The notes under the pieces are model-generated. The model did no database searches. It was not told the DNA's origin and saw only the letters and a list, made by a program, of their open reading frames with translations. Positions 16,772-25,969 of a stretch of 64,000 nt of DNA are shown here, one piece after another. The first letter of the stretch is position 1. Every line of letters begins with the position of its first letter. The position numbers were made by a program, and so were the translations under genes. This stretch comes from Acuticoccus kalidii (GTDB lineage: Bacteria; Pseudomonadota; Alphaproteobacteria; Rhizobiales; Amorphaceae): assembly GCF_021556395.1 (NCBI RefSeq), contig NZ_JAKGCS010000017.1:310001-374000 (forward strand), given 5' to 3'.

Positions 16772-18154
16772 ATGCTGAAGGTCGTGCAGGCATTCGACCG
16801 CGCGCCGATCGCCGAGATCGAGACCGACGATGCTGCCGCGCTGGAGCGCAAGCTGGAGGCGGCCGAGCGCGTCTTCCGGGACCGTGACGGCTGGCTGAAG
16901 CCGCACCAGCGCATTGCGATCCTGCGCAAGCTGGCCGCGCTGATGGAGGACAGGCGCGACCACCTCGCCCTGCAGATCGCGCGTGAGGGCGGCAAGCCGC
17001 TGCCCGACGCCATCGTCGAGACGAACCGCGCCATCGACGGTGTTCACAACGCCGCCGACGAACTGCGCAATCTCGCCGGTCGCGAAATTTCGATGGGTCT
17101 GTCGGCCGCGGCGGAGAACCGCTGGGCCTTCACGACCCGGGAGCCCATCGGGACCGTCGCGGCGATCTCGGCCTTCAATCATCCGCTGAACCTCATCGTG
17201 CACCAGGTCGCGCCGGCGATCGCGACCGGCTGTCCGGTCATCGTCAAGCCGGCGAGCACGACGCCGCTGTCCTGCCTCGACTTCGTGGCGCTGGTCCACG
17301 AAGCCGGCCTCCCCGAGCCCTGGTGTCAGAGCTTCGTCACCGAGGACAATGCTCTCGCCGAGCGGCTGGCGACGGACAGGCGCATCGCCTTCCTGAGCTT
17401 CATCGGCTCGGCGAGGGTCGGATGGTCGCTCCACGCAAAGCTCGCGCCGGGCACGCGCTCGGCGCTCGAGCATGGCGGCGCAGCACCGGCCATCGTCGAT
17501 TGGAGTGCCGATCTCGGGAAGGTCGTCGAGCCCATCGTCAAGGGCGGCTATTATCACGCCGGCCAGGTCTGCGTGTCGACGCAACGCATCTTCGTTCACG
17601 AGAACATCGCCGACGATTTCACCCAAAAGCTCGTCGAGCGCGTCGAAAAGCTGCGCACGGCCGATCCTACGCTGAAGGACACCGAGGTCGGGCCGCTGAT
17701 CCTGCCGCGCGAGGCCGACCGGGTCGCTGAGTGGATCGAGGAGGCGGTCACCGGCGGGGCGGTTCTGGCGACCGGCGGCCAACGCCTCTCCGAGACGACG
17801 CTGCAGCCGGCGGTTCTTCTCGATCCCGCCGCCGATGCGAGGGTCTCCACACTTGAGACCTTCGGCCCCGTGGTCGCGGTCTATCGCTACCGCGATCTCG
17901 ACGAGGCGATCGCGCAGGCCAATTCCCTGCCCACCGCCTTCCAGGCCAGCGTCTTCGCGCAGGACATCGATATTGCCATGCGCGCCGCCAATCGGCTCGC
18001 AGCATCCGCCGTGATGATCAACGATCCCACCGCCTTCCGCACGGACTGGATGCCCTTCGCCGGCCGCAAGGAGTCAGGATACGGCACCGGCGGCATCCCC
18101 TATACGATGCGCGACATGACTGAGGAGAAGATGATCCTGATGCGCAGGAGCTGA
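16772..18154 (+). CDS. NAD(P)-dependent aldehyde dehydrogenase
   Basis: 460 residues of the ALDH superfamily. The cofactor region has ISAFNHPLNLIVHQVAPAI and VIVKPASTTPLS, the general-base Glu lies in ALEHGGAAPAIV, and the catalytic Cys in YYHAGQVCVSTQRIFV. The C-terminus has FGPVVAVYRY and FAGRKESGYGTGG. Near the lower end of family length but apparently complete. It follows the acetolactate-synthase-like gene and may oxidise an aldehyde in the same route. Substrate unknown. Confidence 0.88.
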   Translation: MLKVVQAFDRAPIAEIETDDAAALERKLEAAERVFRDRDGWLKPHQRIAILRKLAALMEDRRDHLALQIAREGGKPLPDAIVETNRAIDGVHNAADELRNLAGREISMGLSAAAENRWAFTTREPIGTVAAISAFNHPLNLIVHQVAPAIATGCPVIVKPASTTPLSCLDFVALVHEAGLPEPWCQSFVTEDNALAERLATDRRIAFLSFIGSARVGWSLHAKLAPGTRSALEHGGAAPAIVDWSADLGKVVEPIVKGGYYHAGQVCVSTQRIFVHENIADDFTQKLVERVEKLRTADPTLKDTEVGPLILPREADRVAEWIEEAVTGGAVLATGGQRLSETTLQPAVLLDPAADARVSTLETFGPVVAVYRYRDLDEAIAQANSLPTAFQASVFAQDIDIAMRAANRLAASAVMINDPTAFRTDWMPFAGRKESGYGTGGIPYTMRDMTEEKMILMRRS

Positions 18155-18213
18155 CAGCAACGGTATCTCGCTGTTGATCACCGTCGCCATCCTCGCCGCA
18201 TGACGATCCCTCG

Positions 18214-18273
18214 GCCCTCAACGCCCTCGATCCGATGTGGGACGAGCTGTTCCCCGCAGAGCTGGTCGAAATT
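18214..18273 (+). mobile_element. Possible serine-recombinase remnant
   Basis: Encodes ALNALDPMWDELFPAELVEI, close to the conserved (L)DPMWDELFPAEQARI segment in the C-terminal region of large serine recombinases. Nothing before or after continues the match. It lies in the 350-bp gap between the aldehyde dehydrogenase and tarD, which otherwise shows no gene. Confidence 0.4.
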
Positions 18274-18503
18274 GGGGGCGAGGGGGCGTGGTGCGGTTGG
18301 CGGATCCCGACAGTCTCGTGCAGCGCCCCCATGCCATGCCCGGGGCGCTCGGCGACGACGAACGGGGCCTGCTGCAGACCGCTCGCGGCGATTAGAGCGG
18401 CTGTGCAGAGCGCCTGATCATTCGCGCCACGAGGTTGTTTCCGCCGCCACCAGAATCCGGGTGACGAAGCTGGCAGCAGGGCTCGGAACCTGCCGGCGTC
18501 GCG

Positions 18504-19667
18504 TTACTCGGCAAGCTCCCGCATTACGCTGATCAGATCAGCCTTCCCCTCGAAACCGATTCCCGGAAGCTCCGGCATCACGATGTGGCCGTTCTCGACC
18601 GTCACCCCGTCCGGGAAGCCTCCGTACGGCTGGAAAAGATCGGGATAGCTTTCGTTGCCGCCCAGCCCGAGGCCGGCCGCGATGTTCAGCGACATCTGGT
18701 GGCCTCCGTGCGGGATGCAGCGCGACGGCGACCAGCCCAGTTGATCGAGACTGTCGAGGATTCGCAGATACTCGACGAGCCCGTACGCCAGCGCGCAGTC
18801 GAACTGAAGCCAGTCGCGGTCCGGGCGCATGCCGCCGTATCGGATGAGATTCCGTGCGTCCTGATGGGAGAAGAGATTCTCGCCGGTCGCCATGGCCCCG
18901 GGATAAAATTCGGCCATCGCCGCCTGCAACTGGAAGTCCAGCGGATCGCCGACCTCCTCGAGCCAGAACAGCGGATAGTTGCGCAGCATTTTCGCATAGG
19001 CGATCGCCGTTTCGAGGTCGAGCCGGCCGTTCGCGTCGACGGCGAGTTCTGCCTGATCGCCGATTTCCGCCAAGACGGCCTCAATCCTGCGCTGGTCTTC
19101 GTCAATGGACGCACCGCCGATCTTCATCTTCACCACGGTGTAGCCGCGATTGAGATAGCCGCGCATCTCCGCCCGCAAAGCGGAAATGTCCTTGCCGGGG
19201 TAATAATAGCCACCGGCGGCGTAGACGAAGACGCTCGGGTTCGGCTCGACGCCCTTGCGCTCGGCCAGCAGCCGAAAGAGCGGCTTGCCCTCGATCTTAG
19301 CAATGGCGTCCCACACGGCCATGTCGATGGTGCCAACGGCGACCGACCTCTCGCCGTGCCCGCCCGGCTTCTCGTTCTGCATCATGGCAGCCCAGATCTT
19401 GTGGCCGTCCAGATTGCTGGCGTCCTCATTCAGAAGCGAGGCAGGTTCGGCCTGCAGGATCCGGTCGCGAAAGCGCTCGCGGATGAGGCCACCCTGGCCG
19501 TAGCGTCCGTTCGAGTTGAAGCCGTAGCCGACGACCCTGCGACCGTCTTTGATCACATCGGTCACGACGGCCACCAGGCTCGACGTCATCTTGCTGAAGT
19601 CGATATAGGCGTTGGAGATCGGTGACGAGATCGGCTTGGTGACCTCACGGATGTCGACGATGCGCAT
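18504..19667 (-). CDS. tarD: D-tartrate dehydratase (enolase superfamily)
   Basis: 387 residues that closely follow the characterised Bradyrhizobium D-tartrate dehydratase as recalled. All catalytic positions are present: the KxK motif VVKMKIGG (Lys182), metal ligands Asp211 (VDANG), Glu237 (EEVGDP) and Glu263 (TGENLF), and the general acid/base His320 (RCIPHGGH). Each is offset by two from the published numbering. It dehydrates D-tartrate to oxaloacetate, with Mg2+, in the cytoplasm. It is preceded on the same strand by two LysR genes and lies near a carboxylate transporter and two tartrate-dehydrogenase homologues. Confidence 0.92.
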   Translation of the reverse strand: MRIVDIREVTKPISSPISNAYIDFSKMTSSLVAVVTDVIKDGRRVVGYGFNSNGRYGQGGLIRERFRDRILQAEPASLLNEDASNLDGHKIWAAMMQNEKPGGHGERSVAVGTIDMAVWDAIAKIEGKPLFRLLAERKGVEPNPSVFVYAAGGYYYPGKDISALRAEMRGYLNRGYTVVKMKIGGASIDEDQRRIEAVLAEIGDQAELAVDANGRLDLETAIAYAKMLRNYPLFWLEEVGDPLDFQLQAAMAEFYPGAMATGENLFSHQDARNLIRYGGMRPDRDWLQFDCALAYGLVEYLRILDSLDQLGWSPSRCIPHGGHQMSLNIAAGLGLGGNESYPDLFQPYGGFPDGVTVENGHIVMPELPGIGFEGKADLISVMRELAE

Positions 19668-19755
19668 GGGCAGGCTCCCCCTTTCGCCAGCGGCGATCGG
19701 GGTTCAGATAGCGCATGACGCGGCGGCGGCGCCAATGCCGACTGCAGCTATATTC

Positions 19756-19770
19756 ATGCTAATGATGCAT
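19756..19770. promoter_or_regulatory. Candidate LysR site upstream of tarD
   Basis: ATGC-N7-GCAT in an AT-rich pocket, flanked by TTC and TAA so that symmetry extends slightly. It has the LysR T-N11-A form and lies about 90 bp before tarD, overlapping the end of the adjacent LysR gene. Confidence 0.4.
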
Positions 19771-20678
19771 TAATCATCTGCCGGTGTCGCCGCGAGCAGG
19801 TTGCGCCAGAACGCCTCGTGGTGCGGCGACATCCGCGGGCGTGGCCGGAAGACGACGATTTGCACCGGCACATCGAGCGCCGCGCCGCCGGCGCGAACGA
19901 GCCTGCCGCGCTCAATGTCACCTTCGGCGAGCGAGTGGGGGAGAAAGGCGACGCCCTGTCCCTCCTTCGCCATCGTCAGGTTGGTCGCAGCCAGGACGGA
20001 ATTCATCATCGGCGCGAGGCCGGGGCGGCCGTGGCGCGCCCAGTGCGCTTTGAGGATCGCGTGGAAGCCCGAGGCGGCGGCGTAAGCGATGAAGGGAACC
20101 TCGGCCCCCTCGGCGCCCAGCGTCCAGCGCGGCCGGCCTTGTGAATCGGGAGCGCAGAGCGGAATCAGCCGATCGCGCCCGATGGGATGGCGATTGAATT
20201 GCTGCTCCGGGAGATCGTCCGCGCCGGCCGGGCTCATGTGGCTGACGAAAAAGTTGACCGCACCCGCCTTCATGAGCCGCACACATTGCTGGTGCGTATC
20301 CGAGATGAGGTTGAGCGCGCCAATTTCCGCCGGACCGCCAATGGCGACGAGCCACTTCGGGACGAAGGTGTACGACAGCGCATGAGTCGCCGCGAGGTTA
20401 AGATGTCGTTGATCGTCTCCGGCAGCCTTGAGCGCCTCCCCGCGCGCGTCCACCAGCATCCGCACGATCGCCTCCGCCATCGGCTGAAATGCCTTTCCCG
20501 CAGCCGTGAGGGCGACCTGGCGGGTGGTGCGACGGACGAGCGGCGTCCCGATCGCCTTTTCGAGGCTCCTGATGCGACGGCTGAAGGCCGGCTGGGTCAG
20601 GTTCCGGTTTTCGGCCGCGCGCGAGAAGTTGAGTTCGCGCGCAAGCTCCAGAAAATCATCGAGAAGGTTGATGTCCAT
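19770..20678 (-). CDS. LysR-family transcriptional regulator (tartrate cluster)
   Basis: 302 residues. The HTH reads INLLDDFLELARELNFSRAAENRNLTQPAFSRRIRSLEKAIGTPLVRRTTRQV, a textbook LysR N-terminus, and the substrate-binding-like domain follows. Start set at the ATG 20678 that begins MDINLLDDF; the in-frame ATG further upstream adds 13 unrelated residues. It is immediately upstream of tarD on the same strand, with an ATGC/GCAT palindrome between them, so it probably controls tarD. Confidence 0.87.
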   Translation of the reverse strand: MDINLLDDFLELARELNFSRAAENRNLTQPAFSRRIRSLEKAIGTPLVRRTTRQVALTAAGKAFQPMAEAIVRMLVDARGEALKAAGDDQRHLNLAATHALSYTFVPKWLVAIGGPAEIGALNLISDTHQQCVRLMKAGAVNFFVSHMSPAGADDLPEQQFNRHPIGRDRLIPLCAPDSQGRPRWTLGAEGAEVPFIAYAAASGFHAILKAHWARHGRPGLAPMMNSVLAATNLTMAKEGQGVAFLPHSLAEGDIERGRLVRAGGAALDVPVQIVVFRPRPRMSPHHEAFWRNLLAATPADD

Positions 20679-20738
20679 CGGGCGCACCCCACCGCCGCAC
20701 CGATGCATAGTCGGCATGGATCAGCAGCGCAAACGCCG

Positions 20739-21671
20739 TTAACCGCCGATATCCGCCGCCCCGATCTGGAGGGGCGCAACGGCATCCGCCTGGCGAATCC
20801 GTTCGGCCAGGAGATCGACGAAGACGCGGACCTTCGCGGTGAGGTTATGACGCTCGGGATAAATGGCCGCGATATTTGCGGTCTGGACATAGTCCGGCAG
20901 CACCACCCGCAAGCGCCCCTCGCGCACATGGCGGGCAATGTCCCACTCGGATCGCAGCATGATCCCGTGGCCGGCCAGCACCCACTCGCGGGCCATCTCG
21001 CCGTCATTCGTGCTGAGCCCGCCTTTGATCTGTGCCGAAGGGCTCTCGCCGCCGCGTTCGTCGAACCGCCAGATGGCGTAGATATCGTGGTCCTGCCGAA
21101 GCACGATGCAGTTGTGATCGTGCAGATCGTCAAGGCGCTGCGGCACGCCGTGCCGTTCGAGGTAGTCCGGTGAAGCGCACATGTACCGCCGGTTCCTCTG
21201 CAGCAGGCGCTGCATGAGATTGCTCGTCGGCGGATTGCCGAACCGGATATTCAGGTCGAGCCCCTGTTCGATGAGGTTCAGCGGAGCATCGGATACGATC
21301 AGTTGCACCTCCACGTCCGGGTAGGTGCGGCAGAACGCGGACACGGCCGGGGCGATGTGTTCCCGGCTGAAGCCGAAGGTGGCGTTGATGCGAAGCAAGC
21401 CGCTCGGCATCTCCTGCCCGGACCGCAGGCTGTTCTCGAGCTCCTCGATCTCCCCCAACAGTCTGGTGGCCTTGCTGAAATAGACCTTGCCTTCGCCGGT
21501 GAGACTGACCCGTCGCGTCGTCCGGTTCATCAGCCTCACGCCGAGGCGTTCCTCCAGCCTCGCGAGGCGCCGGCTGACCGCCGATGCGGTGACCCCGCTG
21601 TCGCGTGCCGCTTCGGCGAAACTTCCCCGACTCGCCAGCAGCACAAAAAAGCCGAGGTCGCTCTCTCTCAT
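20739..21671 (-). CDS. LysR-family transcriptional regulator, divergent from the tricarboxylate transporter
   Basis: 310 residues. The HTH reads FFVLLASRGSFAEAARDSGVTASAVSRRLARLEERLGVRLMNRTTRRVSLTGEG. The effector domain contains LRINATFGFSREHIAP. The ATG at 21671 is chosen over 21695 because the longer form would include the ATAATC/GATTAT palindrome. It is divergent from tctC, as in the ttuA arrangement of tartrate operons, and so likely controls transport and dehydrogenase genes. Confidence 0.87.
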   Translation of the reverse strand: MRESDLGFFVLLASRGSFAEAARDSGVTASAVSRRLARLEERLGVRLMNRTTRRVSLTGEGKVYFSKATRLLGEIEELENSLRSGQEMPSGLLRINATFGFSREHIAPAVSAFCRTYPDVEVQLIVSDAPLNLIEQGLDLNIRFGNPPTSNLMQRLLQRNRRYMCASPDYLERHGVPQRLDDLHDHNCIVLRQDHDIYAIWRFDERGGESPSAQIKGGLSTNDGEMAREWVLAGHGIMLRSEWDIARHVREGRLRVVLPDYVQTANIAAIYPERHNLTAKVRVFVDLLAERIRQADAVAPLQIGAADIGG

Positions 21672-21687
21672 TGCTGACTTCACCGCA

Positions 21688-21706
21688 ATAATCACATTCC
21701 GATTAT
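21688..21706. promoter_or_regulatory. LysR-type operator, site 1
   Basis: ATAATC-N7-GATTAT, a perfect 19-bp interrupted palindrome in an AT-rich stretch just upstream of the LysR start at 21671 and on the tctC side. It fits the LysR T-N11-A box. Confidence 0.55.
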
Positions 21707-21711
21707 GAACT

Positions 21712-21744
21712 TACCGACATCGATAAATTTGTCTACGGTCGGTA
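21712..21744. promoter_or_regulatory. Second palindrome in the tct control region
   Basis: TACCGAC-N19-GTCGGTA with perfect 7-bp arms, five bases after the first palindrome. It could be the activation site or a site for another regulator. Confidence 0.4.
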
Positions 21745-21894
21745 TTCTGCTTGCGTCACGGACCGGCCATCGTGCCACTGGACGTGACTTGTCCGACGAA
21801 CGAGGGAGCCACGAGGAGGTCCTCTGATCGCCCGAGACTTCCCTCGATCAAAATGAAGCGCGGCCCACCGCGTCACGTTACGAGGAGGAAACCA

Positions 21895-22848
21895 ATGAAG
21901 ACTGCATTTGCCACGCTCTTTGCCGGGCTGCTCGCTGCAACCCCGCTCGCGGCTCAGACCGCCGCCGACTTCCCGACGAAGCCGATGACCTACATCATCC
22001 CGTTTAACGCGGGCGGCGAGTCGGACATCTCGGCCCGCTTCCAACAGTCCGAGTGGGAGGCCGTCACCGGCCAGCAGGTCGTCATCCAGTACCAGCCGGG
22101 CGCCGGCGGTGCGCAAGCCTGGTCGCAGCTGAACTCGCTCTCCGGCGACGGCTACACCATCATGGGCATCAACCTGCCGCACACCGTCCTGCAGCCGCTG
22201 GCCGGATCGGTCGGCTACCAGACCGAGGACCTGACGCCGGTCCACTACTTCCACTATACGCCCGACGCGATCTTCGTGCGGGCCGAGAGCGAGTTCACCA
22301 GCCTCGAGCAGCTCGTGGAGTATGCCAAGGCCAATCCGGGTCTCGTCACCTTCGCCGGGTCCGGCTCCAACTCGTCGAACAACCTCGCGGCCATCCGTTT
22401 CAACGAAGAGGCCGGGGTGACGACCACCTACGTTCCCTTCTCCGGCACCGGCCCGTCGATCACCGCCGTGCTCGGCGGCGCGACGATGGCCGGCTTCAAC
22501 TACGCGACCTCGGGCGTCAGCCAGGGAGACGCGATGCGCATGCTCGCCGTCGCCTCCGAGGAACGCCTGCCGGTGTTCCCCGACGTGCCGACCTTCAAGG
22601 AGCTCGGCTACGACATCGTCGGCGGCGCCTACCGCGGTGTCGCGGTCCCGTCCTCGACCTCCGAGGAGATGCGTCAGCGGATCTCCGACATCGTCTCCGA
22701 GATCAATGCGCAGCCCGAGTTCGTGAAGAAGATGGAAGACGGCGGCTTCGTGCTGACCGACATCGGCTACGACGACATGGACGCCTTCGTCGCCGAGCGT
22801 GTCGAGGAGTACACCGCCGGCGCCAAGGCACTCGGTATCATCGAGTAA
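21895..22848 (+). CDS. Tripartite tricarboxylate transporter substrate-binding protein (TctC/Bug family)
   Basis: 317 residues with a signal peptide (KTAFATLFAGLLAATPLAAQ). The mature part has the Bug-family opening FPTKPMTYIIPFNAGGESDISAR and the GSGSNSSNNLAAIRFNEEAG block, both near the carboxylate pocket, and ends in the usual helix. It binds a carboxylate in the periplasm for the TctAB membrane part. The ATG at 21895 has a strong GAGGAGG ribosome site; upstream in-frame ATGs lack a signal sequence. Context points to tartrate or a similar dicarboxylate. Confidence 0.9.
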   Translation: MKTAFATLFAGLLAATPLAAQTAADFPTKPMTYIIPFNAGGESDISARFQQSEWEAVTGQQVVIQYQPGAGGAQAWSQLNSLSGDGYTIMGINLPHTVLQPLAGSVGYQTEDLTPVHYFHYTPDAIFVRAESEFTSLEQLVEYAKANPGLVTFAGSGSNSSNNLAAIRFNEEAGVTTTYVPFSGTGPSITAVLGGATMAGFNYATSGVSQGDAMRMLAVASEERLPVFPDVPTFKELGYDIVGGAYRGVAVPSSTSEEMRQRISDIVSEINAQPEFVKKMEDGGFVLTDIGYDDMDAFVAERVEEYTAGAKALGIIE

Positions 22849-22861
22849 CGACGCCTCCGTC

Positions 22862-24868
22862 ATGGACATCCTCGGCTACCTCCTGGATGCGCTGACACCG
22901 TTCAACCTGGTACTCGCCCTCGCGGGCGTGGTGCTGGGTACGGTGATCGGTGCGCTGCCCGGCCTCTCGGCGACCATGGCGGTGGCCGTGCTTGTCCCCT
23001 TCACCTTCACCATGGATCCCGCCGCCGGCCTCATCGCCCTCGGCGCGATCTACACCGGCGCGATCTACGGCGGCGCCTTCGCGGCGATTCTCGTCAACAC
23101 GCCCGGCACGCCGTCGTCGATCGCCACCACCTTCGACGGCTTCCCCATGGCCAAGCGCGGCGATGGCGGGCTCGCCGTGTCGGTCGCCACCATCGCCTCG
23201 GTCGTCGGCGGCATGGTCGGCGCCATCGCACTCCTGCTGCTTGCCCCGCCGCTGGCGCGCGTCGCCCTCGCCTTCGGCCCGACCGAGTATTTCTGGCTGG
23301 CGATGTTCGGGCTCACGCTGATCGCGGCGCTGTCGGTGGGGAACACCCTCAAGGGGCTCATCGGCGCCTGTATCGGCCTCTTCCTGTCGATGATCGGCGT
23401 CGCGGTCGTCGGCGGAGACGTCCGCTATACGCTGGACATGCAGCGCTTCCTGGGCGGGATCGACCTCACCTCGGCGATCATCGGCCTTTACTGCGTCCCC
23501 GTGATCCTCGATCTCGTCGCCAGCGCCGACCCGCACCTGAAACCATCGGCGCAGGGCGGGCTTCGGACCGCCGAGGGTCTCGCGCTGTCGATGCGGAGCA
23601 AGTTCAACCTGTTGCGCTCGTCGGTGATCGGCACGGTGGTCGGCATCCTGCCGGGCGCCGGCGGTTCCATCGCGGGCCTCGTGTCCTATTCGGAGGCGCG
23701 CCGGGCCTCCGCCAAGCCCGAGACCTTCGGCAAGGGCAACCCCGACGGCGTGATCGCCACCGAGGCCGCCAACAACGCGACCGTCGGCGGCGGCTTCATC
23801 CCGACGCTGGTGCTGGGCATTCCCGGCACGCCGCCCGACGCGATCATCCTCGGCGCTTTGTTGGTGCAGGGCATCAAGATCGGTCCGACGCTGTTCACCA
23901 CCGATGCGCCGGTCGTCTACACCTTCATCTGGGGCCTCCTGATCGCCACGCTGCTGATGCTGCCGGTCGGCCTCCTGATCGGGCGCTACGCGTTCGCCTC
24001 GATCGCCAGCGTGCCGAAGGCGGTGCTCGCGCCGACCGTCGCGCTGCTCACCATCATCGGCTCCTTCGCGATCCACTCGAACGTCGATGACGCGCAGCTG
24101 ATGGTCGGTCTCGGCATCGTCGCCTGGATCCTCAACCGCTACGGCTTCCAGCCTTCGCCCATCGTGCTCGGCCTCGTTCTCGGGTCCATCGCGGAGCAGG
24201 GCTTCGTTCAGACCTGGCTCATCGGCAGCGCATCGGACCGGCTGCCCGAGATGTTCTTCGGCCGGCCGATCTCGATCGGGATCATCGTGGCCGCGCTGGT
24301 GACGCTGGTCTTCCCGATCTGGGCCGACTGGAAGGCAAGGCGGCGCAAGCAGCTCGCTGCGGCGACCGCCGCCGAAGACGACGCCGGTGCGGCGATCGCG
24401 CCGGAGATCAAGACCCGCGACGTCGCCGGCATGGGCTTCGCAGCAGCGTTCGTGCTCCTCAGCGTGGCGATCTGGATGGGCGCCTCGGGCATGTCGATGC
24501 TGGGGATGGTCTTCCCGCGCACGATCGCTGTGGCGCTCGCGCTGTTCTCGGTGCTGCTGATCCTCCAGAATCTACGGCGCCCGGCCAATCCTGCGGGGCG
24601 CGCGCCTCTGGTGCTGGATGGCGGCGCGCTCCGCCGCCTCCTCCTGGCGGCGGTCCTGCTCGCCTGGGTATTCGTGTTGCCCGAGCTCGGCTTCCTCGTG
24701 ACCAGCTTCGCCGCTTTCATCGTCATCACCCTGATCGCGGACTATGACCGCCCGCCGCTGCGCACATGGCTCCTGTGGATCGCCGCCGGCGCGATCATCT
24801 GCACGGGCTTCTGGTGGCTGATGGCGAACGTCCTGCTGCTGCGCATGCCCGCCGGGCTCCTCTTCTGA
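22862..24868 (+). CDS. Fused TctA-TctB tripartite tricarboxylate transporter membrane protein
   Basis: 668 residues. Residues 1 to about 500 are a TctA large membrane subunit: TVIGALPGLSATMAVAVLVPFTF, ILVNTPGTPSSIATTFDG, a second copy GIPGTPPDA and ILPGAGGSIAGLVSY. A charged linker rich in Lys and Ala follows. Residues about 525-668 then form four hydrophobic helices resembling the small TctB subunit. TctB is usually a separate gene, and no frameshift separates the parts here. The gene starts 13 bp after tctC and forms one operon with it and the dehydrogenases. Confidence 0.85.
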   Translation: MDILGYLLDALTPFNLVLALAGVVLGTVIGALPGLSATMAVAVLVPFTFTMDPAAGLIALGAIYTGAIYGGAFAAILVNTPGTPSSIATTFDGFPMAKRGDGGLAVSVATIASVVGGMVGAIALLLLAPPLARVALAFGPTEYFWLAMFGLTLIAALSVGNTLKGLIGACIGLFLSMIGVAVVGGDVRYTLDMQRFLGGIDLTSAIIGLYCVPVILDLVASADPHLKPSAQGGLRTAEGLALSMRSKFNLLRSSVIGTVVGILPGAGGSIAGLVSYSEARRASAKPETFGKGNPDGVIATEAANNATVGGGFIPTLVLGIPGTPPDAIILGALLVQGIKIGPTLFTTDAPVVYTFIWGLLIATLLMLPVGLLIGRYAFASIASVPKAVLAPTVALLTIIGSFAIHSNVDDAQLMVGLGIVAWILNRYGFQPSPIVLGLVLGSIAEQGFVQTWLIGSASDRLPEMFFGRPISIGIIVAALVTLVFPIWADWKARRRKQLAAATAAEDDAGAAIAPEIKTRDVAGMGFAAAFVLLSVAIWMGASGMSMLGMVFPRTIAVALALFSVLLILQNLRRPANPAGRAPLVLDGGALRRLLLAAVLLAWVFVLPELGFLVTSFAAFIVITLIADYDRPPLRTWLLWIAAGAIICTGFWWLMANVLLLRMPAGLLF

Positions 24869-24881
24869 AACGGACGAAACA

Positions 24882-25964
24882 ATGAGCAAACGTACGCACA
24901 AGATCGCCGCCATCGGCGGCGACGGCATCGGCTTGGAGGTGGTGGACGCCTGCCTCGAAGTCCTTCATGCGCTGGCTGAAAAGGACGGTGGTTTCGACGT
25001 CGCAGTCGAGAATTTCGACTGGTCGACCGAACGCTACAAGCGCACCGGCTCGTTCATGCCGCAGGACGGCGCCGACCAGCTGCGCGCCTTCGACGCGATC
25101 CTCTTCGGCGCCGTCGGCGCGCCCGACGTGCCGGATCATCTCACTCTGTGGGGCCTGCGGCTCGCGATCTGTCAGCCGCTCGACCAGTATGCCAACGTCC
25201 GGCCCACCCGCGTCCTGCCGGGCATCCAGTCGCCGCTGCGCCATGTGAACGGCGGCGAGCTCGACTGGGTGATCGTGCGCGAGAATTCCGAGGGCGAATA
25301 TGCCGGCCAGGGTGGGCGCTCGCACCCCGGTCTGCCGCTCGAGATCGCGACCGACGTCTCGATCTTCACGCGTGCGGGGATCGAGCGCATCATGCGCTTC
25401 GCCTTCCGCCTCGCCCAGTCACGGCCGCGCAAGCTTCTGACAGTCGTCACCAAGTCCAACGCCCAGCGCCACGGGATGGTGCTGTGGGACCAGATCGCCG
25501 CCGAGGTGGCCGCCGAGTTTCCCGACGTCACTTGGGACAAGATGCTCGTCGACGCGATGACCGTCCGCATGACCATGAACCCGGCCTCACTGGACACGAT
25601 CGTCGCCACCAACCTCCACGCCGACATCCTTTCGGACCTCGCGGCCGCGCTGTCCGGCTCCATCGGCGTGGCGCCCACGGCCAACCTCAACCCGGAGCGT
25701 GACACGCCTTCGATGTTCGAGCCGATCCACGGATCCGCCTTCGACATCACCGGCAAGGGCGTCGCCAATCCCGTCGCGACCTTCTGGACCGCAGCCATGA
25801 TGCTGGACCATCTCGGCGAGAAACCCGCAGCCGATCGGCTCATGCTTGCGGTCGAGACGGTTACCGCCGATACCGACCTCCACACGCCCGACCTCGGTGG
25901 CACGGCCACGACCCGAATGGTCACCGACGCCGTGATCGGCGCCATCCGCGGCCGCAACAACTGA
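24882..25964 (+). CDS. Tartrate dehydrogenase-family beta-decarboxylating dehydrogenase (first copy)
   Basis: 360 residues of the isocitrate/isopropylmalate dehydrogenase family, tartrate-dehydrogenase (TtuC/DmlA) branch. The N-terminal IAAIGGDGIGLEVV, the LWGLRLAICQPLDQYANVRPTR substrate loop, VIVRENSEGEYAGQGG, the catalytic-base region TVVTKSNAQRHGM, metal-binding ATNLHADILSDLAAAL and MFEPIHGSAFDITGKG are all in place. Enzymes of this branch oxidise L-, meso- or D-malate/tartrate with NAD and Mn2+. It follows the TctAB gene by 13 bp. Confidence 0.88.
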   Translation: MSKRTHKIAAIGGDGIGLEVVDACLEVLHALAEKDGGFDVAVENFDWSTERYKRTGSFMPQDGADQLRAFDAILFGAVGAPDVPDHLTLWGLRLAICQPLDQYANVRPTRVLPGIQSPLRHVNGGELDWVIVRENSEGEYAGQGGRSHPGLPLEIATDVSIFTRAGIERIMRFAFRLAQSRPRKLLTVVTKSNAQRHGMVLWDQIAAEVAAEFPDVTWDKMLVDAMTVRMTMNPASLDTIVATNLHADILSDLAAALSGSIGVAPTANLNPERDTPSMFEPIHGSAFDITGKGVANPVATFWTAAMMLDHLGEKPAADRLMLAVETVTADTDLHTPDLGGTATTRMVTDAVIGAIRGRNN

Positions 25965-25969
25965 GAGTC

